Below, piece by piece: positions 53,827-63,518 of a stretch of 64,000 bases of DNA (its first letter is position 1; the number at the start of each line of letters is the position of its first letter). This DNA is from Serratia proteamaculans (lineage in GTDB: Bacteria; Pseudomonadota; Gammaproteobacteria; Enterobacterales; Enterobacteriaceae), in NCBI RefSeq assembly GCF_013337185.1, contig NZ_SWDE01000001.1, forward strand, positions 1,674,001-1,738,000, written 5' to 3'. Both the position numbers and the translations under genes were made by a program. The notes under the pieces were generated by a model. The model saw only the letters and a program-made list of their open reading frames with translations. It was not told where the DNA came from and did no database searches.

Positions 53827-54315
53827 AAATCGGTCACCCTTCCCATGATGTTCTTCGCCTGTGGCAATATCGCCGCAGGCAGAGTGAAGTTTATTATCCC
53901 CCTTTTTTCTCATCGCGAATAAATAAGCAAAATCCCCTGTAGTTTGCACGGTAATTATTATTCTGTGATTTTCATCACTTTTTATTCCTCGTTATTTCCG
54001 TCTTGATAAAATCAATCATCTTATTGAATAATATGTTCTTTTGTATATGGAACAAAAAATAAACACAATTGTTCACGATTTATACGCAGGATTTTTTGCC
54101 ACATTTCCAGAGAAAAGGTAGCATGCCTCGCCGTTATTTAACGGTAGCTGTTCATATAATATACGCTATGAATTTCATTGCTGAAGATCGAAACGCGACG
54201 GGTATAAACAACAGAATGATGCCATGACCTCATTCTCATCACGGTTGGTCTTAGCAATCGTTTGCTCCGAAGCTGGGGCAGGATAATTTTACAGACGGGT
54301 AAAACAGGACGAACG
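53827..54315. other. 489-bp AT-rich intergenic region before ansP
   Basis: No ORF I can support. It is markedly AT-rich at 53,930-54,180. TATAAT at 54155-54160 may be a -10 for ansP with a long leader. No terminator for the PACE gene stands out. A leader of over 100 nt suggests post-transcriptional control of ansP, but no known riboswitch is recognised. Confidence 0.5.
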
Positions 54316-55779
54316 ATGCAATCACAAAAAAAATCGGCGCATGAGCAACATGCAGCCAGAAGACGTTGGTTAGACTCTCACGAATCCGGTTATCACAAAA
54401 GCATGGGCAACCGGCAGATTCAAATGATCGCCATCGGCGGTTCAATAGGCACCGGCCTGTTCCTCGGCACCGGCGGCCGGCTGGAACTGGCAGGACCGGC
54501 GCTGGCATTGGTGTATCTGGTTTGCGGTATCTTCTCTTTCTTCATCCTGCGGGCATTGGGCGAACTGGTTTTACACCGTCCTACCAGCGGCAGCTTTGTT
54601 TCCTACGCCCGCGAGTTTCTCGGTGAAAAGGCCTCTTACGTCGCCGGCTGGATGTACTTCCTCAACTGGGCGATGACCGGCATCGTCGACATCACGGCGG
54701 TAGCGCTGTATATGCACTACTGGGGTACCTTTGCCGATGTGCCGCAGTGGTTATTTGCCCTCTGCGCCCTCGGGGTGGTCGCCACCATGAACATGATCGG
54801 CGTGAAGTGGTTCGCCGAAATGGAGTTCTGGTTCGCCCTGATCAAAGTGGTCGCCATCGCTCTGTTCCTGGTGGTTGGCGTGGTGTTGCTCGGCACCGGC
54901 ACCCCGGTGGCAGGCAATACCACCGGTCTACACCTGATTACTGAAAACGGCGGCATGTTCCCGCATGGCCTGCTGCCCGCATTGGTTTTGGTACAAGGGG
55001 TGATCTTCGCCTTCGCCGGAATTGAGCTGATCGGTACCGCCGCCGGCGAGTGCAAGGATCCGGCCAAAATGCTGCCAAAGGCTATCAACAGCGTTATCTG
55101 GCGTATCGGCCTATTCTACGTTGGCTCGGTGGTGCTGCTGGTGCTGCTGCTGCCGTGGAACGCCTACCAGGCGGGCCAAAGCCCGTTCGTCACCTTCTTC
55201 AGCAAGCTGGGCGTGCCCTATATCGGCACCATCATGAACATCGTGGTGCTGACCGCCGCACTCTCCAGCCTGAACTCGGGCCTGTACTCCACCGGCCGTA
55301 TTCTGCGCTCGCTGTCGATGGGCGGCTCGGCGCCGAAATTTATGGCAAAAATGAGCAGCCAGCAGGTACCTTACGCCGGGATCCTGGTGACCTGCGGTAT
55401 CTACGTGCTCGGGGTGATATTGAACTATCTGGTGCCTTCACAGGTGTTTGAGATCGTGTTGAACATCGCTTCGCTGGGCATTATCAGCTCCTGGGCCTTT
55501 ATCATCGTCTGCCAGATGCGCCTGCGTAAGGCGGTGCGTGAAGGCCGTGCCAAGCCGGTTACCTTCAAGATGCCTGGCGCACCGGTCACCTCCTGGCTAA
55601 CGTTGGCTTTCCTGCTGGCGGTGGTGGTCATGATGGCGTTTGACTACCCGAACGGCACCTGGACCATTGCAACCATTCCGGTGCTGGTCGTGCTGCTGGT
55701 GCTGGGCTGGTTCGGCCTGCGCAAACGCGCGCAGGAAGTGAAACTGGAACAGCAGGCACACGAAGAAGCCCATCACTAA
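54316..55779 (+). CDS. ansP: L-asparagine permease
   Basis: 487 aa amino acid-polyamine-organocation carrier with twelve membrane segments. RRWLDSHESGYHKSMGNRQIQ (part), MIAIGGSIGTGLFLGTG and FVSYAREFLGEKASYVAGWMY (part) match E. coli AnsP. Imports asparagine by proton symport. ATG 54316 with AGGACG upstream. Confidence 0.93.
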   Translation: MQSQKKSAHEQHAARRRWLDSHESGYHKSMGNRQIQMIAIGGSIGTGLFLGTGGRLELAGPALALVYLVCGIFSFFILRALGELVLHRPTSGSFVSYAREFLGEKASYVAGWMYFLNWAMTGIVDITAVALYMHYWGTFADVPQWLFALCALGVVATMNMIGVKWFAEMEFWFALIKVVAIALFLVVGVVLLGTGTPVAGNTTGLHLITENGGMFPHGLLPALVLVQGVIFAFAGIELIGTAAGECKDPAKMLPKAINSVIWRIGLFYVGSVVLLVLLLPWNAYQAGQSPFVTFFSKLGVPYIGTIMNIVVLTAALSSLNSGLYSTGRILRSLSMGGSAPKFMAKMSSQQVPYAGILVTCGIYVLGVILNYLVPSQVFEIVLNIASLGIISSWAFIIVCQMRLRKAVREGRAKPVTFKMPGAPVTSWLTLAFLLAVVVMMAFDYPNGTWTIATIPVLVVLLVLGWFGLRKRAQEVKLEQQAHEEAHH

Positions 55780-55785
55780 GTTTTT

Positions 55786-55811
55786 AAAACTGCCCCAACC
55801 GGGGCAGTTTT
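55786..55811. terminator. Bidirectional terminator between ansP and the HalD-like gene
   Basis: AAAACTGCCCC and GGGGCAGTTTT pair around AACC, an 11-bp stem with A and T tracts on both sides. Confidence 0.9.
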
Positions 55812-55817
55812 ACTCCC

Positions 55818-56597
55818 CTATACCCGGCCGTAAAAAGTCATTCTGGCGCTTTCCGACAGCGCGATATCCGGCTGTGCATTATAAGCCAGCACCACCAGCA
55901 TGCGGGTGATGTCACCTTCGGTCGGCGTGACCCTGTGCATGGCGTTGCGGCCACGAAACAGCACCAAATCCCCCTCCTCCATCGCCAACGGCTTAACTGC
56001 ACGTTCATCGTCCAGCACCTGGGAAACCCCGGCGTAATTCATCTCGCCGCGGTCGGCGTCGCGCAGGTTTTCCACATATTCAAAGCGTCCACCGGCCTGC
56101 GGTTTCTGGATCAACAGCGTGATGGCGAACGACGAGTTGTCAAAATGCCAACCCAGTTCCTGCCCGCGATGAGCATAGTGCAGATTGATCGAAGACAGAC
56201 GATCGGCATAGGGATACAGACAATGTTCTTCCAGCACCGCACAGAGAAAATCGCGGAACGGCTGAGCGTCATACAGTGTGCGCAGCGGCGATTGCGGTGG
56301 GATCTCCTCATCGGTAATGCAGCCCTTTGACGAGACCACCAGCCGGTTGCGTGCGTGATCGGCCGGCAGCGTTTCATCCTGCGGCCTGAGGTAGACGTTA
56401 TGCTTGCTGGCGGCATAAAACGCCGCATGGCTGTGCTCCGCCCCTTCCAGACGGATAGTCGCCAGCGCCGCCGCCGTCAGAAAGCCCGGCAACACCAGCG
56501 CCCCCGCCGTATCCAGTGTAGCTTTGCATTGTGCCCGAAAGGCAGAGTCACCGATTGGGTTGGCGGATAAATCAACGATATGAGCGAGTGGCTGCAT
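55818..56597 (-). CDS. HalD/BesD-like Fe(II)/2-oxoglutarate oxygenase
   Basis: 259 aa. The iron motif is HFD (His151-Asp153, GWHFDNSSF) with distal His221 (AMHRVTPTEGD) and Arg232. The sequence resembles the amino-acid halogenase HalD/BesD family, but true halogenases replace the Asp with Gly; the intact Asp here predicts a hydroxylase. Free amino acids are the likely substrates. ATG 56597 follows a strong AAGGAG; the longer frame to 56690 lacks support. Divergent from a GcvA-type LysR gene. Confidence 0.8.
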   Translation of the reverse strand: MQPLAHIVDLSANPIGDSAFRAQCKATLDTAGALVLPGFLTAAALATIRLEGAEHSHAAFYAASKHNVYLRPQDETLPADHARNRLVVSSKGCITDEEIPPQSPLRTLYDAQPFRDFLCAVLEEHCLYPYADRLSSINLHYAHRGQELGWHFDNSSFAITLLIQKPQAGGRFEYVENLRDADRGEMNYAGVSQVLDDERAVKPLAMEEGDLVLFRGRNAMHRVTPTEGDITRMLVVLAYNAQPDIALSESARMTFYGRV

Positions 56598-56708
56598 CAG
56601 AGACTCCTTAGGCATAGCGGCCGGATAACCCACTGTAGCGAATACCGGATTGCCGTAATAACAAAAATACGTTAAGGATGAGCCAACCAATTCTTAGTGA
56701 TAGCCGCC

Positions 56709-57611
56709 ATGAGCCCAACTTCCCGTCCTCGTCTGCCCAAACTGAACGCCATTCTGGCGTTTGAAACCGCCGCCCGCACCGGCAGCCTGGCCAAAGCGGC
56801 AGACCTCCTGGCGTTGACCGCCGCCGCCGTCAGCCAACAGATCCGCCAGCTTGAGCAACAGTTGGGTATTGTGTTGTTTATCCGCGCTAAAAGCGGCGTG
56901 ACGCTGACCGAGCAGGGAATGGACTACCTGGCCTACGTGCAACAGGCCTTCGAAACGCTGCGCGTGGCACAACAGCATGTCGATCGCCAGCGGGGCAAGG
57001 AAACGCTGACGGTATTCGCCTTGCCGGCATTGGCGTCCAAATGGCTGAACCCGGCGATCGGCGATTGGCTGGCCCGGCATCCACAGGTAGATATCCGCCT
57101 GCACGCCACCCATGCCGAAGTCGATTTCGCCGGTTCAGCGGCGGACTTTGCCCTGTGTTTTGGCGATCAGGACTACCCGCTGTTGGAAAAAGTGCGGCTG
57201 TTTCAGGACTGCGTGCAGCCGGTTTGCAGCCCGCAATTACAGGCCAGCGGCGACTGGACCCAACAGCCGCTGATCCATGTGGATTGGGGCAAGGAAAGTC
57301 AGTTCCTGCCGGGCTGGCATGACTGGTTCAGTGCCGCCGGATTACCCCCGCCACAACGGCGTGGCCTGACCTATAACCTGACCTCACTGGCGATTGACGC
57401 CGCGGTCGAGGGCCACGGCATTTTGCTCGGCCAGCAGCGGCTGATCCAGCGCGAACTGGCCAGGGGGACGCTGGTGCCGCTGGCAGAACCGGCACTGCCA
57501 CTCAGCAAGCCCTACTACCTGGTTTATCCGCAACGCACGTTGGACAAGCCCAAAGCGACCGAGTTTCTCAGGTGGCTGCAAAGCATCGCGCCAGCGGACA
57601 ATGACCGCTAA
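56709..57611 (+). CDS. LysR-family regulator, GcvA-like
   Basis: 300 aa starting MSPTSRPRLPKLNAILAFE, the GcvA subgroup N-terminus. HTH about 20-70 (AAVSQQIRQLEQQLG). Divergent from the HalD-like oxygenase gene, its probable target. A GTG at 56697 in frame is an alternative start; neither has a good SD. Confidence 0.85.
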   Translation: MSPTSRPRLPKLNAILAFETAARTGSLAKAADLLALTAAAVSQQIRQLEQQLGIVLFIRAKSGVTLTEQGMDYLAYVQQAFETLRVAQQHVDRQRGKETLTVFALPALASKWLNPAIGDWLARHPQVDIRLHATHAEVDFAGSAADFALCFGDQDYPLLEKVRLFQDCVQPVCSPQLQASGDWTQQPLIHVDWGKESQFLPGWHDWFSAAGLPPPQRRGLTYNLTSLAIDAAVEGHGILLGQQRLIQRELARGTLVPLAEPALPLSKPYYLVYPQRTLDKPKATEFLRWLQSIAPADNDR

Positions 57612-57626
57612 AGGCTGCAGCAGCCA

Positions 57627-58481
57627 CTACCCGACTTTGGACATCATCTCGCCCAGCAGCAGGTTGGTCGCACGCGGCAGGTAAACCTCGTTGCCGGCAC
57701 CGGGGGTCAGTGTCAGTTCACCAATGTAGATTTGCTCGCGGGTGAGGTAGAAGTCGACGCGGCAATAGTCCAGATCTGCCGCAACGGCTTTCGCCACCTG
57801 GATCATTTCATCCCAGAACGCCGGTTTTTCATTCAGCGTATTAATCTGCGGGATATCCGCCTGGGTAAAGAAACAGTGATGCGCATGCTCGTCCAAAAAC
57901 TCCAGTGAAGTCGGCTCAGGCCCGCCACGCAACAGCTCTACGAATAAATAAGCCTGTTCACCGTTAAAAACATGCACCTTGTAATCAATTAATTCACCTT
58001 CTGTTTCTATATCCAATAGCTGCTCGACGATAATTTTCTGCGGGATATTAGCGTAGTGTTTTTCGCGAAACCTTTTCCAGTAGGTTATTCCAGACCATTC
58101 CTTAAGAATTTTCGCAATTTCGGAAAAAGTAACTTCGCTTTTATCTTTGACTATCTTTACCTGCTGCGATGCATTATTAGTTTTGATAACAAACGATTGA
58201 GGCAATGAAAGATAATCTTTTTCGGTAAAATTATCGCGGATCATAATGATGGGGGTTAGGTATTTTTCCGATACCCGCTGTGAAATATAGTCTCTGACTG
58301 CCACCTTGTCCGCTAACATACTGAAATCACTGCATGGGTAGCGCATACGCCGGTAGATTTTCTCTGAAAATGCCTTTGGGTGTTTGAAGTTAATCCAGGC
58401 GCCATGGGCAAGATAATGACTGACTTGATAATAGATAAAATCGGGCGCGGCCCGATAGAGTTGTTTTGCGAGTTTTCTCAT
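57627..58481 (-). CDS. TupA-like ATP-grasp protein, polysaccharide-associated
   Basis: 284 aa. FSEKIYRRMRYPCSDF, ADKVAVRDYI and SFVIKTNNASQQVKIV are the TupA-like ATP-grasp pattern (SEKI, DK, VKxxHGSG-like), a family found in capsule and exopolysaccharide loci that may attach amino acids or other groups to a sugar. The C-terminal CRVDFYLTREQIYIGELTLTP holds the metal-binding Asp/Glu. Codons are AT-rich in the first half. Divergent from the flippase gene; the pair looks like a fragment of a surface-polysaccharide cluster. Confidence 0.78.
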   Translation of the reverse strand: MRKLAKQLYRAAPDFIYYQVSHYLAHGAWINFKHPKAFSEKIYRRMRYPCSDFSMLADKVAVRDYISQRVSEKYLTPIIMIRDNFTEKDYLSLPQSFVIKTNNASQQVKIVKDKSEVTFSEIAKILKEWSGITYWKRFREKHYANIPQKIIVEQLLDIETEGELIDYKVHVFNGEQAYLFVELLRGGPEPTSLEFLDEHAHHCFFTQADIPQINTLNEKPAFWDEMIQVAKAVAADLDYCRVDFYLTREQIYIGELTLTPGAGNEVYLPRATNLLLGEMMSKVG

Positions 58482-58634
58482 TCTTCTCTTTCTTCCATGA
58501 ATCTAGCATAGGGATAAATGCTGCGACACTCCGATTATTGCATCTTAATTATAAAACCCTGTGAGTCATTCCTTACAGAGGATAAGGAAATAATCGGATG
58601 ATTCCTATTATAAGATGCAACAGGGAAAGTGACC

Positions 58635-59933
58635 ATGAAATTAAAATTCATAGATATCAATATCGTGAGAAATGCGTTTTGGATGATATCCGAAAAAATG
58701 GTGTCTATCCTTGGCGTCATTTTTATCACCGCCTATATGGCGAGATATATCGGCCCGGAAAGCTTTGGCAAAATCACCTTTGCCACCGCGATTTTCGCCA
58801 TTACTCAAACGCTGGCGCTGCTGGGCTCAGATACCGTGCTGTTCAAGCGGATTAGCCGCAACCCGGCCTCGGGAACGGCATTGATGTTTTCCACCAACCG
58901 GCTGCGTCAGGGCTGCTTCGTACTGTTCTCTGCGGCAATATTGATTTACACCGGGCTACGTGAGGATTTCATTACCTTCTACTTTTGCGCCGCCACCTTT
59001 GTCGCCAGCTTCTTCTCACTCAGAGACGTCTTCACCATCTATCATGATGCCCGGCTGGAGTCGCGCTTCAATACGCTGGCCAACGTCAGCGGGCTGGGCA
59101 GTGCGCTGCTGGCGCGTTATCTGATCGTTTATTTTGATCTGCACCTGTATTACCTGGCGATCCCGATCGTGATGGTTTATTTGATCCCCTATCTGATCCG
59201 CCACCATATCTATCACCGCCGTAATCCGCGCTTTGTCGCACCAGGTCGCGTTCGCCGCAAATACGTGCGCTATCTGCTCGCCAGCGGCCTGCCCCTGGCG
59301 GTTTCCAATGTCTCCATCGCCATCTACACCCGGCTGGCGCAGCTGTTCCTGATGTGGTTCGTCTCCGCCGAAGCGCTGGGCATTTACTCCGTTGCCATTA
59401 CGCTGGCCACCGCCTGGATGTTTGTCACCGATGCGGTTATCACTTCATTTTTCGCCAAAATATTCGCATATCAACGCGATGATGCCATGCGCACCGCCGC
59501 CAAACTCAATGGGCTGGTGCTGGCGATTGCCGCCGCTATCGTCGCCGGCATCTTTTTGCTGGGTAAACCGGTGATAGTGCTGCTGTACGGCGAGCAGTAT
59601 TTAGCGGCTTACCCGGCGATGGGGGTGTTGGCGGTTGCCACCCTGCTTTCCGCCCTGGGTACCCTGGCCTACAAATACATTGTGATTTTCTCCGGCTACG
59701 GCTTCTTGTCGAAGAAGATGTTCCTGGTATTTATCATCAATATTCCGCTGTCATACTGCCTGATCCGCCAATACGGCATGATGGGCGCGGCCTACAGCAC
59801 CCTGCTGACCGAATTGTTGTCGCTGACTATCCTCAACTACTTCTTCCGCCGTGGCGCAGTATTGCAGATGCACCTGCGCTCGCTGAATCCTTTGACCTAT
59901 ATCCGGCGACCGGTTGGCCGTACCCAAGGCTAG
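58635..59933 (+). CDS. Wzx-like polysaccharide flippase (MOP superfamily)
   Basis: 432 aa with about twelve membrane segments. ARYIGPESFGKITFATAIFAI near 35-55 (in part) is the RfbX/Wzx N-terminal signature. It should move lipid-linked sugars or oligosaccharides across the inner membrane. ATG 58635 follows GGGAAAG; a GTG at 58629 is also in frame. No glycosyltransferase or Wzy gene is adjacent. Its end overlaps that of the convergent membrane-protein gene by four bases. Confidence 0.85.
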   Translation: MKLKFIDINIVRNAFWMISEKMVSILGVIFITAYMARYIGPESFGKITFATAIFAITQTLALLGSDTVLFKRISRNPASGTALMFSTNRLRQGCFVLFSAAILIYTGLREDFITFYFCAATFVASFFSLRDVFTIYHDARLESRFNTLANVSGLGSALLARYLIVYFDLHLYYLAIPIVMVYLIPYLIRHHIYHRRNPRFVAPGRVRRKYVRYLLASGLPLAVSNVSIAIYTRLAQLFLMWFVSAEALGIYSVAITLATAWMFVTDAVITSFFAKIFAYQRDDAMRTAAKLNGLVLAIAAAIVAGIFLLGKPVIVLLYGEQYLAAYPAMGVLAVATLLSALGTLAYKYIVIFSGYGFLSKKMFLVFIINIPLSYCLIRQYGMMGAAYSTLLTELLSLTILNYFFRRGAVLQMHLRSLNPLTYIRRPVGRTQG

Positions 59934-60511
59934 CTCTCCAGTTCGACTACCCTTACGTACAAGGCCGCAAGCAGCGACAGGTCAATCAACAGCGCAAAAG
60001 CGTAAGGAAAACCCGTTATTCCGCTAAAACTCGATTGGATCAGCAGAACAGCCGCAACCGCAAGGATACTCCCTGCAATCAGCAGTGCCCGTCGGCGCAG
60101 TACATGGCCGTCGTTGTTGGTACCTCGACGTATCGCGGCGCTGTAAACCATTCCCTGACCCAGGCCGGAAATAGCCATTGCCGAAAATAGCGGTAGGCCA
60201 TTTGGCAGACCATGCAATGCCAGGATCAGCAGCAAGGTGCCGACGGCACTGATGACAAACCCATGGCGTACCAGGCTCAGGCGACTTTTGCTCAGAAACA
60301 CCTTCAGCTGCATTAAAAATACGGCCAAAACAAAGGCAATACCAAGGCATGCCAGCAAAGCGATCAGCTGCAGCGGGTTCTCCAGCGCATAGAGCTTCAG
60401 TAACAGTGCAACTTGCGCGACCAGCCCACTGACTAAAAGAATACCGGCATTAGCTTGCGCCTGCTGTTGCGCAGAGGCGGTAAAAGGGACGGATAAAGGA
60501 GACGTGCTCAT
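59930..60511 (-). CDS. Six-helix membrane protein, half-MFS-like, unassigned
   Basis: 193 aa with about six hydrophobic segments after a 25-residue polar head (TASAQQQAQANAG). The loop GLPLFSAMAISGLGQGMVYS resembles the second half of an MFS repeat, but I do not recognise the family. ATG 60511 has GAGGATC upstream. Divergent from a GcvA-like LysR gene, so probably under its control. Confidence 0.65.
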   Translation of the reverse strand: MSTSPLSVPFTASAQQQAQANAGILLVSGLVAQVALLLKLYALENPLQLIALLACLGIAFVLAVFLMQLKVFLSKSRLSLVRHGFVISAVGTLLLILALHGLPNGLPLFSAMAISGLGQGMVYSAAIRRGTNNDGHVLRRRALLIAGSILAVAAVLLIQSSFSGITGFPYAFALLIDLSLLAALYVRVVELES

Positions 60512-60643
60512 AATGATCCTCACTATATAAAAGCGGCGATAGAAAATTTATTTCATCCTTACAAGGAGGTATGTTGAGCCTATCGCATATATAATCAGGC
60601 AATCAAAGTCAGAGTTTTCACCCATGGATGAAAATAACTCATC

Positions 60644-61543
60644 ATGCAATCTTCCCGTTTACCGCCGCTGGGCGCACTGCGCGCCTTCCATGCGGTTGCC
60701 GATTGCCTTAGCTTCAAGCAGGCTGCCGGGCAACTGAATGTCAGCGCCACCGCTGTCAGCCATCAAATCCGTTTGATTGAATCCATGCTGGAGTGCCGCG
60801 TATTCGAACGCAACGCACAGGGGGTGAAGTTAACCGAGGCCGGACATTTGCTGTATACGGGCACCCAATCCGCCTTTACCGCCCTGGAAGAGTCGGTAAA
60901 AAAAATTGATCAGGCCAGACAACCGCCGGCACTGACCATCACCACCACCTCGAACTTTTTGACCAATTGGCTGGTGCTGCGCCTTGAAAGCTTTAAGGCA
61001 CAATTTCCCGAGATTGATTTACACCTGCATACCAGCGTGCAAAGCGTCGACTTAACGCAGCGTACCGTCGACGTGGCCATACGTTATCGTGAAACCGCTG
61101 AAATGGGCCTTCACAGTACCTTGCTGTATGAAGATCGGTTTATCGTGGTTGCCAGCCCGGCACTGGCCTTGAATACCCTGAATGACCTGCATCGCACGAC
61201 GCTGTTTCACGTTGAGAACAGGCATGTGCCTGCCGAAAGCCCTGACTGGAAACACTGGCGGCAAGGTTACGGGCCGGAGAACCTGAATATTTCCAGAGGC
61301 CTGTATTTCAGCGATGAGACCCATGCGCTGCAGGCCGCGGTGGCAGGGCAAGGGGTGGTTATTGCCAGTAAGTTGCTGGCAGAAGATTTGATAAAACGCA
61401 AAATGCTGGTGGCGCCTTTTGAGTTGTCTTTACCCGGCGCGAATTATTATCTGGTGACTCTGGAAGACACTGCCGAGCGCCCCGACGTCGTATCATTACG
61501 CGACTGGATGCAGAAAAATATGCATCCCGGCACGCTGGAGTAA
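60644..61543 (+). CDS. LysR-family regulator, GcvA-like
   Basis: 299 aa. RLPPLGALRAFHAVADCLSF opens the HTH (in part); the effector domain starts near 90. Divergent from the six-helix membrane protein across 132 nt and codirectional with nothing close. Convergent with the EamA gene downstream. Confidence 0.87.
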   Translation: MQSSRLPPLGALRAFHAVADCLSFKQAAGQLNVSATAVSHQIRLIESMLECRVFERNAQGVKLTEAGHLLYTGTQSAFTALEESVKKIDQARQPPALTITTTSNFLTNWLVLRLESFKAQFPEIDLHLHTSVQSVDLTQRTVDVAIRYRETAEMGLHSTLLYEDRFIVVASPALALNTLNDLHRTTLFHVENRHVPAESPDWKHWRQGYGPENLNISRGLYFSDETHALQAAVAGQGVVIASKLLAEDLIKRKMLVAPFELSLPGANYYLVTLEDTAERPDVVSLRDWMQKNMHPGTLE

Positions 61544-61568
61544 GGAATTTATTGGCTGAGGCTGGAGC

Positions 61569-62423
61569 TTAATGCCAATGCAGCACCACGGCACCGGCCA
61601 ATACCGTTAACACGCCCAGCCACTGTATGCCGGCAAGCCGCTCTCGCAGCAGCAAGGCGCCCAGCAGCGCGGCAATGCCGCCAGACAGGGTGCTAAGCAC
61701 CGTTACCACCGCCACCGATCCGCCGCCGACCCCTACGGCAAAGGCGCTAAAGCCACCCAGGTTGAGCAAACTGGCAGCCAGCAGCAGCCCGCCCTGCCGC
61801 CAGCCGGGACGCGCCAGCAATGCACGCCGGTTAGCGCTCAGCGCCAGTAGAGCCGTCAGCCCCAGCGTATAGCCGAGCCACAGGCTGACACTCGGCCCCA
61901 GCACCGGCAGCGTGTATTTCCCCTGCAGCCAAAAACCGGTGCCATAACAGCATGCGGCGATCAGCGCGAAGGCCATCGCCGGTAAGGCCGACGAAGAGTT
62001 GCCCGGCTGACGAGCGGGAATGACGGCGGTCAGCATCACCCCCAGTAAACAAATAACCAGTCCCGTCAGCGTCAGCGCCCCCAGAGGTTCCCCACTTAGC
62101 CACGACAGCAGCGTGGTAACCGCACCGTAGCTGGTCACCAGAGGGGCCACCATCGCCGCCTTGCCAATAGCGAAGGCCTGTGACAGCGCCAGTGAACCGC
62201 CTACGATCAGGGCAGCGGCCAGCAATGCCAACCCCCAAACCACGCCGGAAGTCGCAAAGACAGGAACCGCCGTTGCCGGTAATAAGGCGCTGAAAATCAC
62301 AAAGCCAATCGCCTGCGAAAAAAATACCGCCCTGCGCACCCCCACTGATCGGGCGTTGATACCGACCAAAAAATCCGTGCCGCCCCAGCAGAGTGCGGCA
62401 GCCAGCCCCATCACAATGTCCAC
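61569..62423 (-). CDS. EamA/DMT-family transporter
   Basis: 284 aa with ten hydrophobic segments in two EamA repeats (LAAALCWGGTDFLVG near the start, AFALIAACCYGTGFW opening the second). GTG start at 62423 with GGGAG 7 nt upstream; the open frame extends further but that part overlaps the intergenic region and the divergent LysR gene. Probable exporter; substrate unknown. Confidence 0.82.
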   Translation of the reverse strand: MDIVMGLAAALCWGGTDFLVGINARSVGVRRAVFFSQAIGFVIFSALLPATAVPVFATSGVVWGLALLAAALIVGGSLALSQAFAIGKAAMVAPLVTSYGAVTTLLSWLSGEPLGALTLTGLVICLLGVMLTAVIPARQPGNSSSALPAMAFALIAACCYGTGFWLQGKYTLPVLGPSVSLWLGYTLGLTALLALSANRRALLARPGWRQGGLLLAASLLNLGGFSAFAVGVGGGSVAVVTVLSTLSGGIAALLGALLLRERLAGIQWLGVLTVLAGAVVLHWH

Positions 62424-62504
62424 TCGATACTCCCGTCGAAAATTTGCCCTAAAAGTAAGCAAAAAATCACTTGTGGAACATCGATAGATTGGCAATATGG
62501 TTGA

Positions 62505-63443
62505 ATGAAACTCAAGCTGAACGCTCAACCTCGCCTGCCCTCCCTGAAAGCTCTGCATACTTTCGAGGTGGCGGCGCGCTGCGCCAGTTTTACCGAGGCG
62601 GCGGAAGAGTTGAACGTCACGCTGGGAGCGGTCAGCCGCCAGATACGTCACCTGGAAAATGAACTGGGCGTCGAGCTGTTTCACCGCAAGGGGAACGCGG
62701 TGGCGCTAAACGACACCGGCAAACAGCTGGCTATCGACGTCACCCGCGCACTGACGTTGCTGCAAAAAGCCAGCGATCGCGTCCGGCCAGAGCAACAGCA
62801 AACGCTGAGGCTGACCTGCACGTTGGGCATTGCCAGCCATTGGCTGGCTGTACGACTACCGGCACTGCGCCGTGCCGATCCTGATGTTTCACTGGTGCTG
62901 GATGCCAATGAAAGCCTGCGTGACCTGGCCAATGGCGAAGCGGACATTGCCATCCGTTATAGCCCAACGGCCAACCCGCCGCCGCACTCCCGTGAGCTGC
63001 TCGCCGATGCCTTTGCGCCGTTAGCCAGCCCGGCCTTTCTCGCAGCACATCCCAGCCGTATCACGGCCGCCGATTTGGCGCTGTCGCAGTTGATCCACTC
63101 GCCGTGGAAGGATGGACAGAAAATCGGCATCGCAGGCTGGCAAGATTGGTTCGCCGCCTTTGGCGAAGGCACCACGGCACCGCGCGGTATTCTCACCTTT
63201 AACAGCGTCGGCCATGCCCTGCAGGAAGCGATAGAAGGTAATGGCATCGTACTCGGCAGCCTGGCCGTCGCGCAGGATGCCCTGGCCACCGGCAAGCTGG
63301 TTCGGGTATTTGACGACGCCCGACAACTGCCCGCCGCCTACCAATACCGCCTGTGCTGGGCGGACAGCGCGTTCGTCAGCTCCACCACCCGCCGCTGGGT
63401 CAATATGCTGCTGCAGGCGGCGGGAAAATCCCCGGCATTCTGA
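62505..63443 (+). CDS. LysR-family regulator, GcvA-like
   Basis: 312 aa. QPRLPSLKALHTFEVAARCA starts the HTH (in part), then LGAVSRQIRHLENELG and FHRKGNAVALNDTG. Divergent from the EamA transporter gene across 81 nt and 75 nt upstream of an arylamine N-acetyltransferase gene; it may control either. Confidence 0.87.
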   Translation: MKLKLNAQPRLPSLKALHTFEVAARCASFTEAAEELNVTLGAVSRQIRHLENELGVELFHRKGNAVALNDTGKQLAIDVTRALTLLQKASDRVRPEQQQTLRLTCTLGIASHWLAVRLPALRRADPDVSLVLDANESLRDLANGEADIAIRYSPTANPPPHSRELLADAFAPLASPAFLAAHPSRITAADLALSQLIHSPWKDGQKIGIAGWQDWFAAFGEGTTAPRGILTFNSVGHALQEAIEGNGIVLGSLAVAQDALATGKLVRVFDDARQLPAAYQYRLCWADSAFVSSTTRRWVNMLLQAAGKSPAF

Positions 63444-63518
63444 CATAGCACTTATTGCCCTCACAACTTTGCCAAACCCAACTATTTTATGTTCAATTTT
63501 TCTGCTGTGAGATAAGCC

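Noticed and set aside
61569-62684. Extended 371-residue form of the second EamA transporter
   Set aside because: The first 87 residues overlap the divergent LysR gene and are hydrophilic; the GTG at 62423 has an SD and starts the first membrane helix.
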